Positions 22,040-32,077 of a stretch of DNA of 64,000 nt are shown in pieces. Both the position numbers and the translations under genes were made by a program. Source of the stretch: Thiosocius sp963759055 (GTDB lineage: Bacteria; Pseudomonadota; Gammaproteobacteria; Chromatiales; Chromatiaceae). Below the pieces are notes generated by a model. It did not search any database and had not been told where the DNA came from. It saw only the letters and a list, made by a program, of their open reading frames with translations. Each line of letters begins with the position of its first letter. The first letter of the stretch is position 1. Where the stretch lies: contig CAVWYD010000031.1 of assembly GCA_963759055.1 (NCBI GenBank), positions 1 to 64,000 on the forward strand, in the 5' to 3' direction.

Positions 22040-22771
22040 TCAGGCGTCGCTGACTTTCCAGTCATACGCCTGTTCGAATGATTTGAACCTATCCCCGTCC
22101 GGCTTGACCAGTAACTTCATCGAGTTCGGATCGAAGCCTTCGGGCAATCGCAGATCCAGCTTCAGTTTCTGAAAACTCTTGAAACGGATGCCAATGCTGG
22201 AGCGTTTGCCTTCTGTGAGCTGACTCATGGCCAGGATATTTGGTTCTCCGTTCAGCTCGCCCGATAGTTCAACACTGACCAGGCCACTTACCGTCGCCTG
22301 GTCATCCGTACGTTTAGACAGCGTCACCTCGAACCGATAATTGAGCTCATCGAGCCGGGTCAGGCTGAAATCTCCCAGAACCAGTTTTTTTTCACCTCCC
22401 GAAACCAGGGTTTGCAGCAGCGCGACCTCGCGATTGAGTTCAGCACGTTCATCCTGCAACGCCTTGACCTCGGACTGGACACCGTCCGCGGCAGCGCGGT
22501 CGATCTGGCCGGCACGTTCGAACTTGGCCGCGCTCGCACGCAGTTCATCGCGTTCCTCCTCGAGTTCCTCGATCCGCTGCTGCAGGACGCCCTCCATTTC
22601 GTTGCGCTGCCCCGCATCGAAGCCGGCACGCTGCCGCCCGAACTCGAAAACCTGCCAGGACCATGCTGCCAGCGCTACCAGGAACAACAGCCACAGCCAG
22701 GTCCGGCCACCGCCCTCGCCCGGCTGAACGATGCGCGGCGTAATCACGCGTGTCGGTTTTTTCGTTCCCAT
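22040..22771 (-). CDS. Single-pass membrane coiled-coil protein (DUF6776-like)
   Basis: 243 residues. The protein has a basic N-terminus, one transmembrane helix (about 25-43), a long heptad-rich coiled coil (about 55-125, rich in E/R/L), then a beta-rich domain (about 130-240). This resembles the uncharacterised DUF6776 family found next to bactofilin genes. The arrangement suggests a membrane tether for the bactofilin filament, which is an inference. It lies 28 nt upstream of the bactofilin gene and 12 nt downstream of argC. Confidence 0.7.
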   Translation of the reverse strand: MGTKKPTRVITPRIVQPGEGGGRTWLWLLFLVALAAWSWQVFEFGRQRAGFDAGQRNEMEGVLQQRIEELEEERDELRASAAKFERAGQIDRAAADGVQSEVKALQDERAELNREVALLQTLVSGGEKKLVLGDFSLTRLDELNYRFEVTLSKRTDDQATVSGLVSVELSGELNGEPNILAMSQLTEGKRSSIGIRFKSFQKLKLDLRLPEGFDPNSMKLLVKPDGDRFKSFEQAYDWKVSDA

Positions 22772-22783
22772 GGTGACCAGGCC

Positions 22784-23815
22784 CTAAGGCAGCAATGCCA
22801 CGTGCGCGAGCCCGGCACCTTCGTCCAGGCCGAACATCAGGTTCATATTCTGTACCGCCTGACCGGCGGCCCCCTTGGTCAGATTATCGATCACGGAAAG
22901 CACGACCACCGTATCCCCTCGCTGCGGCCGATGCACCGAGATCCGGCAATGGTTGACCCCGCGCACGCTGCGTGTCTCCGGGTGACTGCCCGAAGGCAGC
23001 ACATCGACGAAGGGCTCATCAGCATAACGCCGTTCGAACAGTGCCTGCAGGTCATCGGGCTCCGCGGTCAGGCGCGCGTAGAGCGTTGCATGGATCCCGC
23101 GGATCATCGGTACCAGATGCGGGACGAACGTAAGTCCCACCTGCCGCCCGCTGACCCCGGACAGGGTCTGTCGAATCTCCGGCAGGTGACGGTGCCCCGC
23201 CACGCCGTAGGCCTTGAAACTCTCGCCCACCTCGCCCATCAGCATGGCCGTATTGGCCCCGCGACCGGCACCACTGACGCCGGATTTGCAGTCGGCCACC
23301 AGGTTCGATGTGTCTACCAGACCGTGCTCCACCAGGGGCATAAACCCGAGCGCGGAGGCGGTCGGATAACAGCCCGGATTGGCTACCAGGCGGGCTTCGC
23401 GGATCTGCTCGCGGTTGAGCTCCGGCAGGCCGTACACCGCCTCTGCAAGGACATCTGTGCAGCTGTGCGGCATGCCGTACCACTGTTCCCAGACGGCCGG
23501 ATCCTGGAGCCGAAAATCGGCCGCCAGATCGATGACGCGCGTTCCCTTCTCCAGCAACCCGGGGACCATCTTCATCGCGGTACCGTTGGGTGTTGCAAAA
23601 AACACCAGGTCGCAAGCCGAAAGTCCCACCGGATCCGGCTCGGAGAAGGCCAGGTCGAAATGACCCCGCAGATTGCCATACAGATCAGACACCTGGCGCC
23701 CCGCCTCGGCCCGCGAGGTGATCTGAATGACCTCAGCCTGCGGATGCGTCGCCAACAGGCGCAACAGTTCCACACCGGTGTAACCGGTGCCGCCAACGAT
23801 TCCAATTTTGACCAT
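22784..23815 (-). CDS. argC: N-acetyl-gamma-glutamyl-phosphate reductase
   Basis: 343 residues from ATG 23815 (MVKIGIVGGTGYTG); a GTG 9 nt upstream is the alternative start. It reduces N-acetylglutamyl phosphate to the semialdehyde in arginine synthesis with NADPH. Visible features are the Rossmann GGTGYTGVELLRLL at the N-terminus, the catalytic Cys in VANPGCYPTASALG (about 146-159), and the conserved GVSGAGRGA segment. First gene of the argC-DUF6776-bactofilin-erpA run. Confidence 0.95.
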   Translation of the reverse strand: MVKIGIVGGTGYTGVELLRLLATHPQAEVIQITSRAEAGRQVSDLYGNLRGHFDLAFSEPDPVGLSACDLVFFATPNGTAMKMVPGLLEKGTRVIDLAADFRLQDPAVWEQWYGMPHSCTDVLAEAVYGLPELNREQIREARLVANPGCYPTASALGFMPLVEHGLVDTSNLVADCKSGVSGAGRGANTAMLMGEVGESFKAYGVAGHRHLPEIRQTLSGVSGRQVGLTFVPHLVPMIRGIHATLYARLTAEPDDLQALFERRYADEPFVDVLPSGSHPETRSVRGVNHCRISVHRPQRGDTVVVLSVIDNLTKGAAGQAVQNMNLMFGLDEGAGLAHVALLP

Positions 23816-24018
23816 GGGATTCACGGGCCCTTCGCAGCTGCTTCGAGGACCGGTATTCTAAACTTAATCGACACGGAAAGTTGCCCCTTCGATTTGCATC
23901 AGTCCGTTCACTCCCCGGCCGGCCTGACGCACCTTTTACCGGCCGTGCTAAAGTCCGGACAGCCATCCAAGGTGCCGTGTCCGGCAGTCGTGAAAACGGA
24001 TACGGCAGGAGTGAGGAA

Positions 24019-24726
24019 GTGGAAACGATCGAAGTGATCTCTTTGATGCTGGGTGCAGCCTGGGCGTCCGGCATCAATCTTTATGCCGCCATCCTGGTCC
24101 TTGGCTGGATGGGAGGCGCCGGCCATGTCGACCTCCCGCCCAGCCTCGAAGTCCTCAGCGACCCCACTGTGATGATAGTCGCGGGGGGCATGTACATAAT
24201 CGAGTTTTTCACCGACAAGATTCCCGGTGTGGATACCGGTTGGGACGCACTGCACACCTTCGTGCGAATTCCGGCCGGCGCCCTGATGGCGGCAGGTGCC
24301 GCGCAGGGACTGGACATCGGCCAGGCCGGCGAGTTGATCGGGCTGCTGCTTGGGGGTGGAGTCGCTGCCGCCAGTCACGCCACCAAAGCCGGCACCCGGG
24401 TATTGATCAACACATCACCGGAGCCGTTCAGCAACTGGGGGGCCTCGGTCGCCGAAGACGTCTCCGTTTTCGCCGGGCTCTGGGCGGCTTTGCACCACCC
24501 CTGGCTGTTCGTTGTCCTGCTGGTGCTGTTTCTGCTGCTTGCCATCTGGCTGCTGCCCAAGATCTGGCGCGCCATCAAGCGCGCGGCGCACGCCGTGCGA
24601 CGCTGGTTCGGCGACGGCTCTCGCAAAGTACCTGATGGCGACGTCCTGGAGGCACGCCGCCAGGATGTCCTGAAAGAGCTTTATCCAGACAACACAGACG
24701 CTGCTCCCGGAGGACCGCCTCGTTGA
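24019..24726 (+). CDS. DUF4126-type integral membrane protein
   Basis: 235 residues from GTG 24019, preceded by AGGAG at 7 nt spacing; the frame is open upstream but lacks a ribosome site there. The N-terminal 160 residues match DUF4126 proteins: ASGINLYAAILVLGW, then IEFFTDKIPGVDTGWDALHTFVRIPAGALMAAG. Several hydrophobic segments and a strong transmembrane helix (about 155-180) precede a basic cytoplasmic tail. Function is unknown. Its stop overlaps the start of the thioredoxin-like gene, indicating co-translation. Confidence 0.75.
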   Translation: METIEVISLMLGAAWASGINLYAAILVLGWMGGAGHVDLPPSLEVLSDPTVMIVAGGMYIIEFFTDKIPGVDTGWDALHTFVRIPAGALMAAGAAQGLDIGQAGELIGLLLGGGVAAASHATKAGTRVLINTSPEPFSNWGASVAEDVSVFAGLWAALHHPWLFVVLLVLFLLLAIWLLPKIWRAIKRAAHAVRRWFGDGSRKVPDGDVLEARRQDVLKELYPDNTDAAPGGPPR

Positions 24727-25214
24727 GCAAGCAGATACTGCCCACTGCAGTCGCGGTGCTTATCGTACTGGCCGGTATCTGGCTGATGTCCTCGAATACC
24801 AAGCCAATGCCCGAGGTGGCTTTTAATCTGGTCGATGGGCGCACATTACATAGTGCCGACTTACGCGGCCAGCCAGCGTTGATCAATTTTTGGTCAGTCA
24901 GTTGCGAGGTTTGTCTGCGCGACATGCCAATTCTGAGCAGATTGCAGGAAACCCTGAAAGATCATGGCCTGATGGTGATCGGCGTGGCGGTCCCCCACGA
25001 CCCGCCCCCGGCGGTCATCGCAACGGCCGAAAAGCTCGCGCCGGCCTACCCGATATCACTCGATGTGCACGGTGAGATCAGCAAGGCATTTGGCGACATC
25101 AGGGTTACACCGACGAGCTTTCTGATTGACCCCAACGGAAACATCAACTACTCGGAACGCGGCCCAATTGATGAGACTCGAATCCGCGCAACCCTGCTCA
25201 CATTTCAGAGATAG
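24723..25214 (+). CDS. TlpA/ResA-like membrane-anchored thioredoxin-fold protein
   Basis: 163 residues, TTG start overlapping the previous stop by 4 nt. An N-terminal membrane anchor (about 8-24) is followed by a periplasmic thioredoxin fold. The active site is CEVC, unusual for this fold and different from CPPC/CEPC of ResA and CcmG. The cis-Pro region VTPTSFLID is present. Likely a thiol-disulfide oxidoreductase for a periplasmic or haem-related target; the substrate is not evident. Confidence 0.8.
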   Translation: MSKQILPTAVAVLIVLAGIWLMSSNTKPMPEVAFNLVDGRTLHSADLRGQPALINFWSVSCEVCLRDMPILSRLQETLKDHGLMVIGVAVPHDPPPAVIATAEKLAPAYPISLDVHGEISKAFGDIRVTPTSFLIDPNGNINYSERGPIDETRIRATLLTFQR

Positions 25215-25220
25215 ATATCC

Positions 25221-25643
25221 ATGTGGCTCAAAGCTTGGCATCTGATTGGCATGGTCACCTGGTTCGCCGGTCTTTTTTACCTGCCGCGCTTGTTCGTGTA
25301 CCACACCATGAGTGACGACCAGCCTTCGATCGATCGCTTCAAGGTCATGGAGCGCAAGCTGTATTTCGGCATAACCACACCGGGCGCCGTGTTCACCCTG
25401 GTTTTCGGATTCTGGATGCTTCACGACTATGCGTGGCTGGCCTTTGGTGAACAACTCTGGCTGCAGGTAAAGCTGTTACTTCTCGGATTGCTGGTGGCCT
25501 ACCATGTGTATTGCGGCAAGTTGCTGACGGATTTAAAACACGACCGTAACCGGCACGGCCATGTATGGTATCGCTGGTTCAACGAAGTCCCGGTTTTGAT
25601 GCTGATCGGCATCATCCTGCTGGCCGTACTCAAACCGGTGTAG
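25221..25643 (+). CDS. hemJ: Protoporphyrinogen IX oxidase, HemJ type
   Basis: 140 residues with four transmembrane helices. HemJ oxidises protoporphyrinogen IX to protoporphyrin IX late in haem synthesis. Family residues are present: WLKAWHLIGMVTWFAGLFYLPR with the conserved His, RKLYFGITTPG, and HGHVWYRWFNEVPV. It lies 6 nt after the thioredoxin-like gene. No hemG or hemY is visible in the window, so this may be the main enzyme, though that is not shown. Confidence 0.9.
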   Translation: MWLKAWHLIGMVTWFAGLFYLPRLFVYHTMSDDQPSIDRFKVMERKLYFGITTPGAVFTLVFGFWMLHDYAWLAFGEQLWLQVKLLLLGLLVAYHVYCGKLLTDLKHDRNRHGHVWYRWFNEVPVLMLIGIILLAVLKPV

Positions 25644-25646
25644 CGC

Positions 25647-27698
25647 ATGCCAAGATCACACAGCCGCAGCAGCCAACAGACGCCTGAGCAAATCGCACGC
25701 ACACGGCGCAACCACATCCTCATGCTGGGCCTGTTGGTACTCATTGTTTACGCCAGCGCACTTGGCGGAGACTTTGTCTGGAGCGACCGCGAAGACATTC
25801 TGCAGGGAGCACATCGCCTGACGAGCCTGTCGGATGTTCCGGCCGCCCTCAGCAGTTCGCGCCAGGGCTACCGCGCCCGGGTGACCGGAGGATCGACTGA
25901 TGACGCGGCGGGAAGCTGGCAGCCACTGACCCTGCTGTCGAACAGCATCAGCTGGGGTCTCTGGGGTGATTGCGCGTTCTGTTTTCATCTCGAGAATATC
26001 CTGTTACACGGCCTGTTGGTCGTCGGTCTGTATGCGCTGGGCCGCCATCTGCTGTCCCAACGCAGGCATGGAAACCGCATCGCCGCCTGGGCTGCCGCAT
26101 TGTTTGCCGTTCATCCGGCAGCGGTGACCAGCGTCACCTGGATCGGGGGCCGTCCCTATCTGCTGGCGGCAGTCCTCAGCGTGTGGGCCCTGGTGATTTT
26201 CAGCCGACTGCAGGCAACCACCAAGTCGCGCCAAGGTCATGTAAACCGTTGGCTCATCGCACTGCCGCTGATCAGCCTCGCCGCCATGCTGGCGCATGAA
26301 ACCGCCTACATGCTGCCGCTGGCGGCATTGCTTGTTGCCGGTTATGAGAGCAAGGCGCGTGGACGAAGTGCCGTGACCGGTATTTCGCCACTGCGCCTGA
26401 AGGCCCTGGCGTTGATGGTTGCTGTGCTGTTGCTGCTGATCGGATACCGCAGCTTGGCGTTGGGCGGACTGCATTTCGGCATGGATTATCCAACCGAAAG
26501 CCTGTTCAACAATGCCGGCACTGCGCTGCGTCACCTGTGGTATTTCATCGACCAGACCCTTTTGCCGCTGGAACCCATTGTCTCGGATGCCTGGCCGATC
26601 ACGCGCAGCTGGGGTTCGACCGAGGTTGCCGCCTTGCTTGGGTTCCTGCTGATCGCCAGCGCCACCCTGCTTGGGCTCAAACTGGGTCACCCGAGCGCAT
26701 TCGGTGTCGCCTGGTTCCTGCTTTGGCTGGCCCCAGGGGTGGGAATTTTTCCCAGCGATCATTATCACAGCAGCCAGACACTCTATCTCGCCGCATGGGG
26801 ACTCGTGTTCGCTGTCGTCTACGGGATTTTTCTGCTCTGGCGCCCGGTAGGGCGCCTGCTCGCGCCGGGAAGTGAGGCGGTCGTGTACGTCCCCCTGATC
26901 CTCGTTCTCGGCGTCATCACCAGCTTTTCGAATGCGCGCTGGTGGAATCACAGGGCGCTCTTCGAGAGCGAGATCGCCAGCGACCCGCATTACATCGAAG
27001 GTCGCCTCGAACTGGCCAAGGCCGCGTTGGCGGAAAACGAGCCAGCCGCCGCCCTCAATCACGCCCTGGCTGCGGCCGAGGCGTCACGCGACGAAAATTT
27101 CACCGGCTACTGGTCGGCCCGGGATGGCTACTACCTGCTGGGCCGGGCGCAATTGGAAATGGGCATGCACAACGACGCGGCAGGCAGCTTCGAAGCCGCG
27201 CTAAAAACCGCACATGATGACGCCCAGGCGCTTTACTGGCTGGGTCTGGCCAGGCTTTCTGTTCGGGACTACGAGGCAGCTGAGTCCAGTTTCAGGCTGG
27301 CGCTCGAGGCAAGGCAACCCTTCCCGGAGGCACAAGCGGACCTCGGCGCCGCCCTCGCAGGCCAGCAGCGATACGTGGAAGCCTATCCACTGCTGTCCGC
27401 TGCGATAGACCAGGGACTCGGCAACCCGCGGCGACACAATGCACTGGCAGCAACCCTGATGGATGCCCGGCAATTCGCGGACGCCGCCAGGCAGCTTGAG
27501 CTGTCGCTCGCGCTGCAGGAGGATGAGGTGGAACGCGCCCGCCTGGCCTGGGCCCTTTGGCAGGCCGGCGAGCCGGAAAAGGCTCGCAGCAATCTCAACA
27601 TGGCATTAATGATGGAGGAACAGAGCAGCGATTACGTCGAATGGGTGCGCGAGCAGATGGCGGAGGCGCCGGCCGCCGAGCAGCAGGACGACAACTGA
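25647..27698 (+). CDS. Polytopic membrane protein with C-terminal TPR repeats
   Basis: 683 residues. The first ~440 hold about ten transmembrane helices, with a large loop after helix 1 (GGDFVWSDREDIL). The layout resembles bacterial TMTC-like/glycosyltransferase C-like proteins. The last 240 residues carry at least five tetratricopeptide repeats (YYLLGRAQLEMGMHNDAAGSF, then ALYWLGLARL). The gene starts 3 nt after hemJ. The acidic motif early in the first loop (WSDRED) could be catalytic, as in GT-C enzymes. Function unknown; possibly envelope glycan or protein modification. Confidence 0.7.
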   Translation: MPRSHSRSSQQTPEQIARTRRNHILMLGLLVLIVYASALGGDFVWSDREDILQGAHRLTSLSDVPAALSSSRQGYRARVTGGSTDDAAGSWQPLTLLSNSISWGLWGDCAFCFHLENILLHGLLVVGLYALGRHLLSQRRHGNRIAAWAAALFAVHPAAVTSVTWIGGRPYLLAAVLSVWALVIFSRLQATTKSRQGHVNRWLIALPLISLAAMLAHETAYMLPLAALLVAGYESKARGRSAVTGISPLRLKALALMVAVLLLLIGYRSLALGGLHFGMDYPTESLFNNAGTALRHLWYFIDQTLLPLEPIVSDAWPITRSWGSTEVAALLGFLLIASATLLGLKLGHPSAFGVAWFLLWLAPGVGIFPSDHYHSSQTLYLAAWGLVFAVVYGIFLLWRPVGRLLAPGSEAVVYVPLILVLGVITSFSNARWWNHRALFESEIASDPHYIEGRLELAKAALAENEPAAALNHALAAAEASRDENFTGYWSARDGYYLLGRAQLEMGMHNDAAGSFEAALKTAHDDAQALYWLGLARLSVRDYEAAESSFRLALEARQPFPEAQADLGAALAGQQRYVEAYPLLSAAIDQGLGNPRRHNALAATLMDARQFADAARQLELSLALQEDEVERARLAWALWQAGEPEKARSNLNMALMMEEQSSDYVEWVREQMAEAPAAEQQDDN

Positions 27699-27772
27699 AG
27701 ATTGCCGGTCAGCGAACGCGCCGCCGCCCACCCATTTGGCAAACTGTCCATGGAGACCGGCGCCAACAACGA

Positions 27773-27798
27773 AGAAAGCCCGCGACAGCGGGCTTTCT
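27773..27798. terminator. Bidirectional terminator between TPR gene and A-type carrier
   Basis: Perfect 11-nt arms (AGAAAGCCCGC and complement) with a GACA loop lie between two convergent genes. Confidence 0.75.
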
Positions 27799-27821
27799 GG
27801 TCTGCTGGACGGGGGGCAGGG

Positions 27822-28193
27822 TCAGGAGGAACAACCACCCTGGGACCCGCAGGTACCACAACCACCGCCGGAGGAGACCGGCTGCAGGTTGTTGAACACG
27901 AAACGGGCATCGCCATCGCCCGCGTCCACAAAATCGATCTCGACACCGCGGATATATTCCAGAGTGCCGGCGTCCACGATCACCTTGACGCCCTCGAACT
28001 CGCGCACATTGTCGTCGTCATTCAGCTGGTCGGTGAAGGTCATTCCGAAGCTCACGCCGCTGCACCCGCCAGGGGTGGCGAACACTCGCACGCCGTGGAT
28101 GTTTTCCTCCACCTGGCCCAGCAGCTCGGCCATCTTGCCCTGCGCAGGGTTGGTGAGTGTCAGATCAGACTCGGTCAGGGCTACTTGCGTCAT
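27822..28193 (-). CDS. A-type Fe-S carrier (IscA/SufA/ErpA family) with Cys-rich tail
   Basis: 123 residues from ATG 28193, preceded by AGAGGTGG; a GTG three codons upstream is less likely. The HesB/IscA core has PGGCSGVSFGMTF and strand motifs of the family. The C-terminus is unusual: SSGGGCGTCGSQGGCSS has three cysteines instead of the normal C-G-C pair plus short tail, giving a potential extra ligand. It is monocistronic and not next to isc or suf genes. It probably delivers clusters to a specific client. This is the second A-type carrier in the window. Confidence 0.85.
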   Translation of the reverse strand: MTQVALTESDLTLTNPAQGKMAELLGQVEENIHGVRVFATPGGCSGVSFGMTFTDQLNDDDNVREFEGVKVIVDAGTLEYIRGVEIDFVDAGDGDARFVFNNLQPVSSGGGCGTCGSQGGCSS

Positions 28194-28259
28194 AACGGCC
28201 ACCTCTAGTGCTCAAATTTCAGTAAATGCCGGCGATTGTAGCACCCTGAGGGTTGGATT

Positions 28260-28736
28260 TCAGTACAGGCGATCCCGCGCAGATAGTGCGTAAAGGTGCC
28301 GTTCGGCATCGACCACGTGCTGCCCCCAGTGCTTGCAGAATCCGGTTCGCCAGCGCCCGAGCGTGCGGCCGGTATCGTCGCTGCCGTCGAGCCGCTTCAG
28401 GCCGTTCTTCAGCTCGCAATAGATATCGGTCAGATCGTCCGCCAGGCTGCCGCTCATCTCCTGCCGGTCCGGGGCGACGTCATACTCCATCCAGTATCCG
28501 TCCAGGTCACCGAGCAGCCGATGCAGACGGCTGAACAGCTCGAACCGCTGATCGAGGTCCACATTCGGATCATACGAACCTTCTTCGTCCGAGGGGACCG
28601 CCGTCATAGCGGCATGCAGCCGCGGAAGGATCTCGTTGAGCTGAGTGAGGGACTCGCGATTGCCGTCGTCCAGTGACTCAATCACGCTGCAGTAGCGGCG
28701 AGCGATTGCGAGCAGTTCTTTGGTGTCAGTTTGCAT
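28260..28736 (-). CDS. DUF5063-like hypothetical protein
   Basis: 158 residues, soluble, mostly helical, acidic. The centre (YWMEYDVAPDRQEMSGSLADD, then LTDIYCELKNGLKRLD) resembles DUF5063 proteins. No catalytic motif is seen. It is 66 nt downstream of the A-type Fe-S carrier on the same strand order (upstream in transcription), so the two may be co-transcribed. Function unknown. Confidence 0.6.
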   Translation of the reverse strand: MQTDTKELLAIARRYCSVIESLDDGNRESLTQLNEILPRLHAAMTAVPSDEEGSYDPNVDLDQRFELFSRLHRLLGDLDGYWMEYDVAPDRQEMSGSLADDLTDIYCELKNGLKRLDGSDDTGRTLGRWRTGFCKHWGQHVVDAERHLYALSARDRLY

Positions 28737-28948
28737 GGCATCTCCTCAGAGCCGCCGCGCGCAGGCAATGACATGCCCGGCCACAAGTGCTTGAAAATGT
28801 GGCATTTGGTTCGCGCGTTGGACAGAGGAAAGTGTAGTCCAGATTTTGGCTTGGCCTAGCCCGGGGGACTTAAAAAAGCGCAAGACACGGTGTAACTTTC
28901 AACCCAGATCAGGGCCGAAGGCAGATGGGGCCCGGCTGCCTCACGGTT

Positions 28949-29113
28949 TCAGATCTCCATCATTTCAAAATCTTCCTTCCCGGCACCGCATTCCGGGCAC
29001 TGCCAGTTCAGGGGCACGTCGTCCCAGAGTGTTCCCGGCGCAATTCCTTCGTCCGGAAGCCCCTTGGCTTCGTCATAGACGAAACCGCAGATCACGCACA
29101 TGTAGGTCTTCAT
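28949..29113 (-). CDS. Rubredoxin
   Basis: 54 residues from ATG 29113, the normal size. Two CxxCG knuckles (CVICGFVYD and CPECGAGKEDF) coordinate one iron, and GTLWDDVPLNWQCP is typical. Rubredoxins carry single electrons at low potential, for example to oxygen- or peroxide-detoxifying enzymes. It is divergent from thiD with 139 bp between them, where I see no TPP riboswitch. An upstream in-frame extension is possible but lacks family similarity. Confidence 0.95.
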   Translation of the reverse strand: MKTYMCVICGFVYDEAKGLPDEGIAPGTLWDDVPLNWQCPECGAGKEDFEMMEI

Positions 29114-29252
29114 TTCCCTGTTTCCTCCGTCGTTCGACCACTGGTTTCCCTTGCAGGGTTGATTTTGCCAGATGCCGCCGCACGAATGGCGGGTATGGCG
29201 TGGGGTTTGCCACAGCCGGACAGGGCACGGCCCCTGATACAATCGCACGGCC

Positions 29253-30023
29253 ATGAACACAGTCCCCTGTATTCTTTGTATCGGCGGTCAGGATCCGACC
29301 GGCGGCGCCGGAATCCAGGCCGATATTGAGACTGTCGCCGCGCTGGGAGGCCACGCGCTCACGCTGGCCACTGCGCTTACCGCGCAGGACAGCCACAATA
29401 TCGTGGCCGTACGTCCGACGTCCGCCGATTTTTTCAGCACGCAGCTGGAAACCCTGCTGGGCGATATCCGGCCGACGGCGGTCAAGATTGGCCTGCTGGG
29501 GTCGGTTGAACTGGTCCCGGTGCTGGTCACCCTGCTGCAAGGTTTCGACGGACCGGTGGTGCTCGACCCGGTGCTGGCTGCCGGCGGGGGTTTTGACCTC
29601 GACGGGGCCAGCCTCGGTCACACCATCGTCGCCGAGTTGCTGCCACTGACCACCCTGGTCACCCCTAACCGGGCCGAGGCGCGTCGCCTTTCCGGCTGCG
29701 AGGAATCCGATCAGGCCGCACAATGGCTTCTCCGGGCAGGCGCCAGAGCCGTGCTGATGACCGGAGCCGATGAGGCCGAAGGGGATCGGGTCATCAATCG
29801 TCTGCTCACGGTCGAAGGTCCCGCCAAATCATTCGCGTGGCCACGCCTCCCCCATCGTTATCACGGCTCGGGCTGCACCCTGGCCAGCGCCTGCGCAACC
29901 CGCCTGGCACTCGGCGATGACCTGGCCACAGCGGCAGAAAGAGCGCAGCAGTTTACCTGGCAGGCGCTCAGACGGGCGAGCCGGCCGGGTGGTGGACAAT
30001 GGCTGCCCAGGCGCCAGACGTGA
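29253..30023 (+). CDS. thiD: Hydroxymethylpyrimidine/phosphomethylpyrimidine kinase
   Basis: 256 residues. ThiD phosphorylates HMP and HMP-P to HMP-PP, a thiamine precursor. The ribokinase-like fold is clear: GGQDPTGGAGIQADIETVAALGGHA at the N-terminus, VLDPVLAAGGG in the middle, and the anion hole GSGCTLASACA with the catalytic Cys region near the C-terminus. The gene overlaps thiE by 25 nt. Order rubredoxin-thiD-thiE-hemL is conserved among related gammaproteobacteria. Confidence 0.95.
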   Translation: MNTVPCILCIGGQDPTGGAGIQADIETVAALGGHALTLATALTAQDSHNIVAVRPTSADFFSTQLETLLGDIRPTAVKIGLLGSVELVPVLVTLLQGFDGPVVLDPVLAAGGGFDLDGASLGHTIVAELLPLTTLVTPNRAEARRLSGCEESDQAAQWLLRAGARAVLMTGADEAEGDRVINRLLTVEGPAKSFAWPRLPHRYHGSGCTLASACATRLALGDDLATAAERAQQFTWQALRRASRPGGGQWLPRRQT

Positions 30024-30660
30024 ATCAGAGACTCCATGGCCTGTATGTCATCACCGAAGACCGGCCGCCCGCCACGCGACCGCTGATCGTCGGCGTCCAG
30101 GCCGCCCTGCGCGGCGGTGCACGGATTGTTCAGTATCGCGACAAGTCCGAAGACCGGGGCCGTCGACTTGAAGAGGCCCAGGCGCTAAAACAACTCTGCA
30201 GCGATCACAAGGCGCTGTTGCTGATCAATGACGACCTCGACCTGGCTGCCGAGGTCGGCGCCGACGGCGTACATCTGGGGCGTAACGACCCGAACGTCGC
30301 CAGCGCCCGCGCAAAACTACCGCGAGAAAGCGTGATCGGCATTACCTGTTACAACGAGTTCGAACGTGCCCGGCAGGCGGCGGAGAGAGGTGCCGACTAC
30401 ATCGCCTTTGGCAGCTTCCATCCCTCGCCCACCAAGCCACATGCGGTACGTGCGGATCCTGAACTGCTGCGGCGCGCTCGCCGCGAATTATCGCTGCCGG
30501 CGGTTGCGATCGGCGGCATTAGCCCCGAGAATGGCGCGGCCCTGGTAAGCGCCGGTGCAGACATGCTTGCAGTCATCAGCGCGGTTTTTGCGGCACCCGA
30601 CATCACCGCCGCCGCCCGGGCCTTTGCACCCTGTTTCACCCCCGCCGAGGAGACCAAACG

Positions 30661-30664
<4 letters not shown>
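29999..30664 (+). CDS. thiE: Thiamine-phosphate synthase
   Basis: 221 residues. ThiE joins HMP-PP and the thiazole phosphate. Its TIM-barrel motifs are visible: GLYVITED, IVQYRDKS (phosphate-binding region), LINDDLDLAAEVGADGVHLG, and the C-terminal GGISPENGAALVSAGADMLAVISAVF. It overlaps thiD by 25 nt and hemL by 4 nt (ATGA), so all three should be one transcript. The N-terminal ten residues are variable. Confidence 0.95.
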
Positions 30665-31944
<1,280 letters not shown>

Positions 31945-31966
31945 TCGTATCTGGCACCGAGTTGAA

Positions 31967-32055
31967 AACGCAGAGGACACAAAGACGCAGAGGACACAAA
32001 GGCTTCTCAACCAAAAAACTCTGTGGCCTTTGTGGCTCGGTGTTCTCTGCGTCCC
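31967..32055. repeat. Interspersed CGCAGAG/CACAAAG inverted repeat, copy B
   Basis: The left arm AACGCAGAGGACACAAAGAC plus a second CGCAGAGGACACAAAG unit pairs imperfectly with a right arm whose complement reads GGGACGCAGAGAACACCGAG and CACAAAGGCCACAGAG. Related to the copy at 17132-17299. It fills the gap between hemL and the DedA gene. Confidence 0.65.
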
Positions 32056-32077
32056 GTAACTCGATATCCAATTTTCC

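Noticed and set aside
29114..29252. TPP riboswitch upstream of thiD
   Set aside because: I find no CTGAGA and ACCTGA-type THI-box elements in the 139 bp between rubredoxin and thiD.
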